From contig NZ_WPAG02000003.1 of NCBI RefSeq assembly GCF_013602415.1, forward strand, positions 62,001 to 126,000: 64,000 nucleotides of DNA, in the 5' to 3' direction. The position numbers and the translations under genes were made by a program. Below are positions 26,648 to 36,596 of the stretch, in pieces; the stretch's first letter is position 1; every line of letters starts with the position of its first letter. This DNA is from Rhodococcus sp. B50 (lineage in GTDB: Bacteria > Actinomycetota > Actinomycetes > Mycobacteriales > Mycobacteriaceae). Under the pieces are notes generated by a model, which ran no database searches, was not told where the DNA came from, and saw nothing but the letters and a program-made list of their open reading frames with translations.

Positions 26648-27174
26648 CGGTCGCCGCTTTCGTCCTCGGTGTTCTTGGTTTCGCTGTTGCCATGGCCTCG
26701 CTGACCTGGCAGGTCTACACATTTCTCATGCAGGGCGCTCGACCGACACTTACTCCCGTTGTCGGCTTGTTGACCGCTGGCGGTGGTCTCGTCACGAACG
26801 ACGCTACCCGTGACGTACGGGCATCTCTGATGAGTGCGGCCGCCCAGCTGCCGCCAGGTCAGTTGATCGTAGGCGTCAAGGTCGTCAACGCGGGCAGAGC
26901 ACCGTTCCATGTCGCACAGTGGGCTCTGCGCGCCGACCCCAGCGGCGCTGCATTTCAGGTGATCGGCGAGCAAATCGGTTCTCCGCCGGTACCGTGCGAT
27001 ATTCCGCCCGGTGCCGAGCAGATCTTCTTCATGTACCTCGCCGGTGCGGTGAACCTGAGACGAAGTCTTGAGAGTGTCGAAGGTGACCCGCAACGGATCG
27101 TCGCCACGGTATCAAGCGGCGGCCGGACCTATGTCTCCAAACCCATTGCGACGGAGGTGTTATCGATCGTCTAG
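26644..27174 (+). CDS. Single-pass membrane protein coupled to the TIGR02391 gene
   Basis: 176 aa. One N-terminal hydrophobic segment (about 4-28) is followed by a beta-rich domain with GQLIVGVKVVNAGRAPFHVA, resembling an immunoglobulin-like or DUF-type domain on the cytosolic face. The start overlaps the upstream stop by four bases. A membrane effector plus a HEPN-like cytosolic protein is a frequent defence architecture, so the pair deserves testing; no motif proves it. Confidence 0.6.
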   Translation: MTVAAFVLGVLGFAVAMASLTWQVYTFLMQGARPTLTPVVGLLTAGGGLVTNDATRDVRASLMSAAAQLPPGQLIVGVKVVNAGRAPFHVAQWALRADPSGAAFQVIGEQIGSPPVPCDIPPGAEQIFFMYLAGAVNLRRSLESVEGDPQRIVATVSSGGRTYVSKPIATEVLSIV

Positions 27175-27370
27175 GAGATCCACAAAGAGTTCTCCCTCTC
27201 CGCTTCCGCCTGTCTGTCCGGGACGTGTCGGGCCTACAGAAGATTGGTACGGGGATCGTTCTGACGATGACGAGAATGAGCGCGGGCGATAGCCGCCACC
27301 GGGACTGGGTACGGCGATCTGGGAGTTGGATCGCCGACTGACCCGAGCCGATTTGCTGTGTGCTGACTGG

Positions 27371-28134
27371 TCAGAGCTCGATCGGGCACTTTCGTCGGAG
27401 CTCGATGACCGTGCTCATACCTGCGCACCAGTCCCGAACCTCGGGGCTGATCGCGGCGAGGAGGCGGAGCGCATCGTTGTGCCGGGCAGTGATGTTCACA
27501 CCGAGCAGAGGCTCCATGTGTGAGACGCGGTTACGGAGCCCATGCAGACGACCGGCCCGGTCGGCGACGATATATCCGTGGGGATCATTCGTGTTGTGGG
27601 GGAATGCGTGACGCAGCGCCTGCTGCCACAAGATCTGCCGGCCGCGGAAGCTGGCGTCGGTGGTGTTCTTCGTGGGAAGCAGTTTCGGCCACACGCCGAA
27701 AGTGATCTGCGCGAGGATGTCGTCGTGCGTGACTGGTGCACCTTTCCGCGGGTGCGCGGCATCTCTGGTTCCGTCGGCCTCCGTGGCATGCTTCCGGCCG
27801 ATCTCCGCGAGTCTCGGGTCAACGAGTTGAGAGGACGAGCCGCGTCGATAAGCCAATCCTGGCCATAGCTACCGCCCCGCTGGACATGGCTACTGCCCGG
27901 CTCGCTGCGGCGCGGCTGGGCAGCATTCCAGATACGCAACTGCTCATCGATGGCATTGCGCAGGGCGACCTCGGTCACTGCGAGGACCTGCTGGAAGGCC
28001 GCCGACAGCTGCAGGTTCCACTTGTACAGCTCCAGCGCCAGATAGGGGTCATTTCCGCACCGCGAAGTGTAGGTGGAAAGGCGGACCGGATGCAGATGCT
28101 TGGTGACCGCGAGAATCGTCGCGTGCTTTGGCAT
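27371..28134 (-). pseudogene. Abi-type (HEPN-like) protein gene broken by a frameshift
   Basis: It starts at the ATG at 28134 with GGAGGG upstream. The first part reads LSTYTSRCGNDPYLALELYK and VLAVTEVALRNAIDEQLRIW, typical of Abi_2-like proteins. Around 27830-27850 the frame slips by one base, after which it continues with THDDILAQITFGVWPKLLP and LRNRVSHMEPLL, the family's RNxxxH HEPN signature. Joined length is about 255 aa. Without repair, the product lacks the catalytic His. A structured leader sits upstream. Family members are abortive-infection RNases acting on phage infection. Confidence 0.6.
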
Positions 28135-28167
28135 CCGTTCGGCCCTCCGCTATCATTGATCTCAGAT

Positions 28168-28228
28168 ACGAGGACAAGGTCCCTCGTAAACACATGGAGT
28201 TCCCCCCGCGGCAGCTAGGCCGCGGGGG
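28168..28228 (-). ncRNA. Possible structured leader or ncRNA of the Abi-like gene
   Basis: Between 28134 and 28260 two hairpins can form: a perfect 10-bp stem CCCCCGCGGC/GCCGCGGGGG (28203-28212 and 28219-28228, 6-nt loop) and ACGAGG/CCTCGT (28168-28173 and 28182-28187). Some AbiF/Abi_2 genes are known to be paired with a small structured RNA just upstream, and the position fits. The large hairpin could instead be a terminator on the plus strand (followed by TTCTT). Confidence 0.35.
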
Positions 28229-28702
28229 TTCTTCGTTCCAGGAGCACCCTATCCGCTGCCCTGGTGTGCCTCACCCATCAGGCCTCGGTGCCGCGACTCC
28301 ATTCTGGATGGACACCGCCGTGGTCGACGAGGTGTGCCTCGCCAGCGCCACCGACATCTGACACATCGGCCGCGTCGTGCCGCCGGCCGCGTCGTGCCGC
28401 CGGCCGGGCTCGGCAGCCGCACCCGCACCGGCCACGACTTCCTCCCCACCCCGTGCGCCGCATGTTCCTGCCATCTCGACGACTACACCCCCAGCGTCGA
28501 GGACGAGCGCATCTGGGCTGCACCCGCGCCCGGTTCGGGCGGGCCGGGTCCGCGCTACCCGCACCCATGGCTATGCCGGCTCTACGCACTTGGTAGGGGC
28601 GTGATGCTGTCCGACCCCGTGCCGTGTCGGTGATTGAAAAAGGGCCCGCGCCCTTGTGAGCTGGGTGTTCTTCAGGCAACCAGACCAGCAAGGAACGCGG
28701 GC
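28229..28702. other. Intergenic stretch without a convincing gene
   Basis: A plus-strand frame at about 28400-28630 encodes a Cys-containing segment (TPCAACSCHLDDYTP) that could be a gene remnant, but it has no plausible start. The left end of the ISL3 element probably lies in 28610-28700. Confidence 0.3.
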
Positions 28703-30027
28703 ATGCTCCACAGTAGTGGCTCACTGCTGCTCGATCTCGACGGCATCGTCGTCGAGTCGGTGCAGCGCATCGACGACGGCAACCGGATCGTCCGGCTCGG
28801 CACCGACCCGAGGTGGGCCGGAGTGTGCCCACAATGCGGGCAGACATCGATCCGATCGAAGGGCTGGGTCACCACCCATCCCCGCGACGTGCAGATCGGT
28901 CCGGACCGCCCCGTGCTCGAATAGCGGAAACGGAAGTGGTTGTGCACCAATAGATTCTGTGATCGCAAGGTGTTCACCGAGTCGGTGCCGGGCATCCCGG
29001 CCCGCGCCCGCATCACCCCGCGAGCGAAGACCATGATGGCCGCCGCTGTCCTCGACGAGGATCGTTCCGTGGCCGCCGTCGCCGCCGAGTACCGGTGCGC
29101 CTGGCACACCGTTCACGATCGGGTCATCGCTGTCGCCGACACCGCACTCGACGACGAACCAGAGCCCGTGCGTGTGCTCGGCATCGACGAGACCCGCCGC
29201 GGCAAGGCCAAGTGGGAGACCTGCCCCGACACCGGCGCCCGGCGATGGGTGGACCGATGGGACACCGGCCTGGTCGACATCGCCGGCCACCAGGCCTGCT
29301 CGCCCAGGTCAACGGCCGCACTTCGACGGCGGTGATCGACTGGCTCGAGGCACGCGATGAACAGTGGCGCCGGCAGATCACCCACGTCACCATCGACCTG
29401 TCCGGCGTGTACGCCAAGGCCGTACGCGAAGCATTGCCGCATGCCGAGCTGGTCGTCGACCGGTTTCACCTGGTCAAAAAGGCCAACGAGATCGTCAATG
29501 CGGTGCGCCGGCAGGTCACCCAGACCCACCGTGGTCGCCGCGGCCGCAAAAGTGATGTCGAGTGGATCAACTGTCGTCGGCTGCTGCGCGCAGCGCAGAC
29601 CCTCACCATCGAGCAGCGCACCGAACTGTTCACCAAGCTGCTCACTGCCGACCCGAGCGAGGAGATCGCCGCCGCCTGGATCGCCAAGGAGCTCCTATGG
29701 GACCTGCTGGCCTGCACCGCCCGTGGTGGGCTGCGGTACGAGATCCGGGCTGCGTTGTATCGGTTCTACAAGTTCTGTGCCGCCTGCCCGATCCCGGAGG
29801 TCACCACGCTCGCGCGCACCGTGGAGACCTGGCAGGGCCCCATCATCCGGGCGGTCGAGACCGGCCTGACCAACGCACGCAGCGAGGGTTACAACCGGAT
29901 CGTCAAGCACGTCGGCCGGATCGCGTTCGGATTCCGCAATCCTGACAATCAACGCCGCCGGGTACGGTGGGCGTGCACTCGCCGCTCCCGGCGGAGCGCA
30001 CCCAGCCGGCATCAATGCCACTGCTAA
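28703..30027 (+). pseudogene. ISL3-family transposase, inactivated
   Basis: It starts at the ATG at 28703. The N-terminal zinc-binding part has CPQCGQTS and CTNRFCDRK; between them an in-frame TAG (28922-28924) stops translation. The catalytic part has LGIDETRRG and, after a one-base shift near 29300, VTIDLSGVYAKAVREALPHA and a DRFHLVKKAN motif typical of DDE_Tnp_ISL3. The C-terminus reads into sequence shared with the IS1634-like fragment. Two lesions make it dead. Confidence 0.7.
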
Positions 30028-30039
30028 CCGCGAAGAGCC

Positions 30040-30975
30040 GGTTTTGGCGTGGCGCGGGGTGACCGTGTCGATGACCTGCCCGTCGGTGAACACGTCGCCG
30101 TGCCAGTGAAAGTGGCTGGCCAGATCAGCCGGGGCCTTCGTCACCCTCGAGCCGACGATGAACTTCAGGCCGGCAGCATCGAGGTCCTTCAGGTTCGTCG
30201 CCGACAGCATCCCGGCATCGGCGGCGATAACCATCTCCACCCCGTCGAGATCGTAGCGGGCCTGGAACTGCCGCACGATCGGCACGATCGTGCGAGTCTC
30301 GGCGTGGTTTCCTTCGAAACACCCAATCTCCAAAGGGAATCCGGTGCTATCGACGAGCAGCCCGACGACGATCTGCGGGTCCACCCGGCGTTCCTTGGAG
30401 TATCCGACCTTGCGCAGCTCGTCTTCCTTCTCGGCTTCGAAGTACAAGGTGGTGACGTCGTAGAGCAGCAGGTTCAGATCTCCTGCGGTGGCGGCGTGCT
30501 CGAAACACCGCTGCGCGATGTCGTCGCGGTAACCGTGGGCGGTGCAGCGCTGCAGGGTCCGCACGAAGGTGTTGCGGTGGGCGGGTGCGATCCCGATCTC
30601 CCGCAGCACCCTGCCCGCGTCCGCAACCGATGTCGGCTCGACGAGTCGGGCTGCCACGAGCTGGAAGAACGAGTCGTTGTCGACCACATCGAAGCCGAGA
30701 TGCCGCCAGGCGGAGTCGATGATCTCGATCAACCACCGGGACCGCTTGCCGGTGATCGTTGGCGGTGCGCTGCTGGTGGCGCCCAGATCGAGGTCGAGTT
30801 CCTGTTGGCCGGCGAGCAGTTTCTCCCGGGCGGTGTCGAGTAGGGCGGCGAGTTCGCTGTCGGTGTGGGCGGATCCGAGGTGCTCGAGGACCTTGTCGCG
30901 GCGGCCGTGCTTGGCCGCGATCTGCACCGCGGTTGCTCCCGAGGCGGTGCGGACTTTGCGGATGTAGGCGGCCTT
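30040..30975 (-). pseudogene. IS1634-family transposase fragment
   Basis: A minus-strand fragment begins AYIRKVRTASGATAVQIAAK right after an in-frame stop (no start codon survives). It carries LLYDVTTLYFEAEKEDELRK (first catalytic Asp) and MVIAADAGMLSATNL (second Asp), then breaks off at VTPRHAKT where ISL3 sequence takes over. About 310 of the expected 550 residues remain. ISL3 insertion or an accompanying deletion removed the 3' half. Confidence 0.65.
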
Positions 30976-31130
30976 CTACCGAGCTGTTAGTGTGCAATTC
31001 TCCGAACACGCACCGCCGCTACCTGCACGGATATGTCGGACTACCCCGGAAATCGACCAACCTGGTGCAACTCGGGGGGGCACGTACAGTGCAATCCCTC
31101 GACGTCACGGGTTGGTACGCGCGGCCGGAT

Positions 31131-32248
31131 TCACTCACCGGCCTCGCTCACCAACCACTCCCCCACCACCTCCGCGAGATCGGTGCCCCCTCGCTTCGGT
31201 GAGGTGGGTGCGCCCGGCTGAGTTCGAGAAAATCGTGGAGTCGGCTGCCGGCGCCGCCTGCGGTACACCATCGATGTCGAGAATCGTCCCTCGTTCCCGC
31301 AGATAGGAGTCACCGGCAACTTCATCGAACGACAACACTGGCGTGACACACGCATCCGTGTCATCGAAGACAGTTCTCCAATGGTCGCGTTCTTCGGACG
31401 CAAAGATCTCCGCGAACCGAGCTCGCAGGGTCGACCACTCCGTCCGATCGTTCTGATCCGGCAGCGTTGTTTCCGCGAGCCCGAGGCCGGCGAGCAGAGC
31501 TGCATAGGATTGCGGTTCGATGGCGCCGACTGCCACAGCTTTCCCATCGGCGCATTCATAAGTGTCGTAGAACGGCGCTCCTCCGTCGAGGAGATTCGTT
31601 CCGGACTCAGATGACCACTCACCGAATCCCTGCATCGACCACATCATCTGGGACAGGGCGGAGACACCATCCAGCATGGCGGCGTCGATCACCTGCCCTG
31701 AACCAGATCGTTGCCGCTCGAACAATGCTGTCAGGATCCCGAGGAGCAGGAACATCGACCCGCCACCGAAGTCCCCCACCAGATTCAGGGGCGGCACTGG
31801 GCGCACCCCCGCCTTCCGATCGCGTGCAGTGCTCCTGTCAACGAGATGCAATTGATGTCGTGCCCGGAGCGCAATGCCATTTTCCCGTCCTGGCCCCAGC
31901 CGGTCATCCGGGCGTAGATCAATCGCGGATTGGTTTCGGCGCACTGCTCAGGTCCTACCCCAAGACGTTCGGCCACTCCCGGTCTGAAGCCCTCGATCAG
32001 GACATCCGCCTGCTCGATCAGCCGGAGCACCAGGTCGCGTTCGTCGGGATTCTTCAGATCGGCCGCGATTGAGCGACGGTTGCGCAGCATGTAGTCGGGG
32101 TGACCGTCGAGGACGTCGACGCCAGAGGGGGTGGGCCGGTCGACCCGTACAACCTCGGCGCCGAGATCCCCCAGGATTATCGCCGCATGAGGTCCCGGCC
32201 AATTCCTGCCAACTCGATCACTCTCAACCCGCTTAGCAGCCCGGCCAT
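31131..32248 (-). pseudogene. CaiB/BaiF-type (class III) CoA-transferase or alpha-methylacyl-CoA racemase, frameshifted
   Basis: The start is the ATG at 32248 (MAGLLSGLRVIELAGIG). The frame is lost near 32200, resumes as GPHAAIILGDLGAEVVRVDR with the ADVLIEGFRPGVAERLG helix, shifts again at the C5 run near 31808, continues with NLVGDFGGGSMFLLLGILTA and shifts a third time near 31215 before the end TDLAEVVGEWLVSEAGE. Joined length, about 371 aa, is normal. Members move CoA between acids or racemise 2-methylacyl-CoA. Together with the two crotonases nearby it is the relic of a CoA-dependent degradation locus. Confidence 0.75.
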
Positions 32249-32316
32249 GTTTGCACTCCATTCATGTCGTGATGCTCAGATCTACTGCTGCACCATGTTT
32301 TGATCGGTCTGAACTG

Positions 32317-33096
32317 TCAGCGGATAAATTTTGGAGACCGCTTGTTCTGGAAGGCTGCGACGCCTTCGATGAAGTCGGGTGCCTCCAACAGTGCGAGTTG
32401 CCCCGCACGCTCCCGCTCGAAGGCAAAATCGAGTTGGGTCAGCGTCGCCGCATTGATCGCGTCCTTGGTGGCGCGGAGGGCGGACGCAGGGCCCGCGGCC
32501 AGCCGACCGAGGAGCGAGTCGACTTCGGCATCGAACTGATCGTCCGCGTACACCTGGGCAATCAGGCCCGCCTGCTTGGCCTCATCGGCGGGGAGGCGTT
32601 CCGCCAGGAGGGCCAACCCCATAGCCCGCGCGCGACCGACCGATGCCGCTACCAGTGCCGTAGCACCGCCATCGGGCATCAGTCCGATTCTGGTGAACGC
32701 TAAAAGGAAGTAGCTCGATTCGGATGCCACCGTCAGGTCACATGCCAACGCCAGTGACACACCGACGCCTGCCGCCGCGCCGCGAACTGCTCCGACAACC
32801 GGGTGCGGGAAGGCCCTGATCGTCGCGGTGACTCGATTGGCCGCATCAATCGTCGCGGCCGAGGGCGCGGCGGACAAATCCAAACCGGCGATGTCCGCGC
32901 CGGTGCAGAATGCTCTACCCGCACCGGTGAGGACGGCGGCGCGTACCTCGGGGTTTTCCGAGTGCGCTTCGAATGATTCGGCGATCGCGTCGAGGGTTGC
33001 TGTGGTGACAGCGTTCATGCTGGCAGGGCGATTGATGAGGACATGGAGCACGCCGTTATCGACGCTGCTCACCACTCCGGTGTCGACGGTTGTCAC
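32317..33096 (-). CDS. Enoyl-CoA hydratase/isomerase (crotonase)
   Basis: 259 aa, complete. Crotonase features: GAGRAFCTGADI (first oxyanion-hole strand), the second oxyanion segment GAAAGVGVSLALACDLTVAS, and RIGLMPDGGAT, where an Asp stands in the place that is a catalytic Glu in classical hydratases. The PDGG form is common in isomerase-type members such as PaaG-like enzymes, so hydration activity should not be assumed. Lies beside the broken CaiB/BaiF gene on the same strand and was probably its operon partner. The IS1380 copy 2 is inserted 143 bp upstream. Confidence 0.85.
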   Translation of the reverse strand: MTTVDTGVVSSVDNGVLHVLINRPASMNAVTTATLDAIAESFEAHSENPEVRAAVLTGAGRAFCTGADIAGLDLSAAPSAATIDAANRVTATIRAFPHPVVGAVRGAAAGVGVSLALACDLTVASESSYFLLAFTRIGLMPDGGATALVAASVGRARAMGLALLAERLPADEAKQAGLIAQVYADDQFDAEVDSLLGRLAAGPASALRATKDAINAATLTQLDFAFERERAGQLALLEAPDFIEGVAAFQNKRSPKFIR

Positions 33097-33226
33097 AGCG
33101 ACTCCTTTAGATGCGGGGAACCGCCCCCGCTACTTCGACGGGGGCAATTCGGGGTTCGAGTTGGTATGCGAATACCGATGCCGGCTTGACGGTGGTTCGG
33201 CTCGGTCGAGGCTAGCATGACTAGTA

Positions 33227-33238
33227 TAACGACCGTTA
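33227..33238. promoter_or_regulatory. Palindrome TAACGACCGTTA, candidate operator
   Basis: TAACG/CGTTA arms around a 2-bp centre, in the promoter region of the crotonase gene. The IS1380 copy 2 inserted at its very edge and its TTAG target duplication uses the last bases, so the regulator's neighbourhood is disturbed. The size suits a TetR-type half-site pair. Confidence 0.35.
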
Positions 33239-33239
33239 G

Positions 33240-34927
33240 CCTCAATCTTTCGTGAGTCCCGCGTGCCGGCCTGACCAGTTCGGATTCGATGGTGGAGGCG
33301 GTGGATCCGGTGTGCATCCACGCTTGGTCGCCCGACACGGTCGGGTGACGTCGGGGTCCACGGCCCCGAACTGAGTGTCCTTTCGACTCGATAAATGAAG
33401 ATTCGTGCAGGTCACACAGGTGCAGGTAGCGCGGTGAGCCGGTTCAGGCCGGCCACGAGAACATCGACACCGGGAGCCGTCGCGGCCAGCCGCAGCCGAA
33501 CCTGACGGGCATGGCGGGCGATCTTCCCGGCGATCGACAGCACCCGCAGCCGCAGCCGTTTCGGCTCCCACCGCCGCGCCGGGACCTCGGTGAATGCCAG
33601 CATCTGCATCCACGCGGTCAACTCGCATGCCAGTTGCACGAGCGCGAGCCAGATCCGGTTCTGATCGAACCCGTGCAGCGGAAGATTCTGCAGCCCGGTT
33701 GCTTTCGCTGTCCGGATCCGGTCCTCGCACCGAGCCCGACGGCGGTGCCGCAACTCCAGATCGGGGAGTTGCCCGCGGCGGGTGTTGGTCACGAACGCCG
33801 TCAACCGCAGGCCGTCACGGTCGGTGAACCGCAACTGCGCACCCGGATGCGGTCTCTCCTTCCTGACGATCACGCGCATGCCGGTCGGCCACGTCGACAG
33901 GTCGAGCAGCCCGGTGATCTCGGTGACCCAGGCCCCGTCCCGGACCTGCCCGTCCGAGTCGTAAGCCGGAGTCCATGCCTGCTCGGGAACCAGATCGATC
34001 GCGGCGGCATAGGCGTCGGTCAACCCGAATCCCACCGAATACGAGAGCCTGCGCTTGGTCAGATACTCGATCAAGGAGTGGGTGCCACCGGCACCATCGA
34101 TCCGGACCAGCACCTTCTTCCCGACCCGATATCCCGGGTCGAACGGCAACTGCGCCAGGGCGCCCTGCACGACAGTGACGTGATCGGCGGCGGTGTTCGA
34201 ACCGGCATTGCCCGGGCGCAGCAGCATCGCGACGGGTTCACCGGTGCCGTGCTCACCGTGGTCGACGAACGCACACAGCGGATGAAACCCGAAGCCGCGT
34301 TTGAAGTTCGGGGCAGCAGATTCCTTGTCCGAGTGCGCGGTGACGAGGGTGGCATCGATGTCGATGACCAGCGGTGTGTGCTCGTCGATGGCGTGATCGG
34401 GTGCCACCGACCCGGCGGCGGTCCAGGCGTGGGCGCGGGCGGTAGCGCGGGCCCGTCCGATCGCGGCGAGAGCGGTGTCGGCATCACCGGCGAGGGTGGT
34501 GATCAGGCGGGAGACAGTCGGGTCGGAGGCCACCTGGCCGAACAGTTCGGGGTGGGCGCGTAGTTGGTTGATGTCGGCGAGGCAGTCCCCGCCGATCGCC
34601 AGGGAGAGCGCGAGGTCGAGGAGGATCTTGCCAGGATCGTGGCGTGCCAACGGTTTCCGGAACTGAGCGAGTTCGGTCGTCAATGCTGTGGTGAGGCCGG
34701 TTTTCTCGGCGGTGCGCAGCAGCAGGACAGCGCCGGCATGGGACACGACGCCGGTTCCGGTACCCGATGCGGACAGGTGTGGGTAGGGGGACGTAGACTT
34801 GCTCACCTGAAGGGTGCTCCTGGCTCACGCGATTGTTCAACCTTAGACAAGTCGAATTATCGCAGGTCGGAGCACCTTTCTTTCTGTGTGACACGGGTTG
34901 AGGTCGAATTTCCGTGAAAGCCCCGGG
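33240..34927 (-). mobile_element. IS1380-family insertion sequence, copy 2 (intact, inverted)
   Basis: 1688 bp, the same length and ends as copy 1 but inverted. It has its own 4-bp target duplication, TTAG at 33236-33239 and 34928-34931. It separates the two divergent crotonase genes. Confidence 0.9.
33412..34806 (-). CDS. IS1380-family transposase
   Basis: 464 aa, identical to the product of copy 1 at 17757-19151. Same catalytic segments (LVIDIDATLVTAHSDKE; VLVRIDGAGG; RCEDRIRTAKATG). The ribosome site at the start is again inside an inverted repeat, so its expression should also depend on the internal promoter. Confidence 0.93.
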   Translation of the reverse strand: MSKSTSPYPHLSASGTGTGVVSHAGAVLLLRTAEKTGLTTALTTELAQFRKPLARHDPGKILLDLALSLAIGGDCLADINQLRAHPELFGQVASDPTVSRLITTLAGDADTALAAIGRARATARAHAWTAAGSVAPDHAIDEHTPLVIDIDATLVTAHSDKESAAPNFKRGFGFHPLCAFVDHGEHGTGEPVAMLLRPGNAGSNTAADHVTVVQGALAQLPFDPGYRVGKKVLVRIDGAGGTHSLIEYLTKRRLSYSVGFGLTDAYAAAIDLVPEQAWTPAYDSDGQVRDGAWVTEITGLLDLSTWPTGMRVIVRKERPHPGAQLRFTDRDGLRLTAFVTNTRRGQLPDLELRHRRRARCEDRIRTAKATGLQNLPLHGFDQNRIWLALVQLACELTAWMQMLAFTEVPARRWEPKRLRLRVLSIAGKIARHARQVRLRLAATAPGVDVLVAGLNRLTALPAPV

Positions 34928-34972
34928 TTAGATACTTCGTTGACCTGATGTTGACCATCCTGATTTCTCTGT

Positions 34973-34998
34973 ATCGAACGTTATATAAACAGTTCGAT
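34973..34998. promoter_or_regulatory. Palindrome flanking a -10-like TATATAA
   Basis: ATCGAAC (34973-34979) and GTTCGAT (34992-34998) are perfect inverted arms around TTATATAAAC. The position, 19 bp upstream of the broken crotonase start at 35017 and with a good GAGGAGG ribosome site at 35006-35012, suits a repressor that would cover the promoter. Confidence 0.4.
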
Positions 34999-35016
34999 CC
35001 ATCTTGAGGAGGCTAC

Positions 35017-35830
<814 letters not shown>

Positions 35831-35887
35831 GTCCGGTGCCCCGTTGATTCGCATCCAGGGCACCAACCCCAGACACCTACAAACTTA

Positions 35888-36592
35888 GTACTGCAACGAC
35901 AGTTTGTGACCACCGGTGCACGTGTGGTAATTGATCACTTGTGCAGTCGGAGGTGTTGGAATGGTCAGCGGGGTTCACGGCGTTCTGCAGTCGGTTCGCG
36001 CACCGGTTCTCGCGGGTGGAGTCACGGCGGCGGATGGGTGCCTACGTGCGCGGCCTGCTCGCGGAGGTCGAACGCAAGAACGGCTGGACGCTGGCCGAGG
36101 CCGCCGGGGACACCGGCCCGGAAGGCATGCAACGACTGCTGAACTTCTACACCTGGGACTGCGACGGGCTGCGCAATGACGTGCGAGACGTGGTGGTCGA
36201 GGCGATCGGCGACGAGCAGACCGGGGTATTGATCGTCGACGAGACCGGATTTCTGAAGAAAGGCAACAGATCCGCGGGCGTGGCGCGGCAGTACTCCGGC
36301 ACCGCCGGACGGATCGAGAACTCCCAGATCGGGGTGTTTTTGGCCTACGCTTCCGACCGCGGTCGGGCATTGATCGATCGAGAGTTGTATCTACCCAAGT
36401 CGTCGACCGAGGACCGCGATCGGTGTCGCGATGCCGGCATCGACGACAGCATCGAGTTTGCGACCAAACCCGAACTGGCGCAATCGATGATAGACCGTGC
36501 TCTCGATGCCGGCATTCCGTTCGGGTGGGTCACCGCCGACGAGGCCTACGGTCAGGTCGGCCTCGAAGACATCACAAACTGCGGCTGCAGTA
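35888..36592 (+). mobile_element. Internally deleted IS701-family element
   Basis: 705 bp with the same inverted ends as the full copy at 38392-39752 (GTACTGCAACGACAGTTTGTGA left). The transposase frame 35941-36603 gives 220 aa identical in most positions to the full 383-aa protein up to DEAYGQVG, then jumps to the right end, losing about 650 bp. The flanks read TTAG on the left and CTAA on the right, which are reverse complements rather than a direct duplication. Confidence 0.75.
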
Positions 36593-36596
36593 CTAA

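Noticed and set aside
17636..34927. Composite transposon made of the two inverted IS1380 copies
   Set aside because: The copies have different 4-bp duplications (TTAC and TTAG), each on both of its own sides. A transposed composite would share one duplication at its outer ends.
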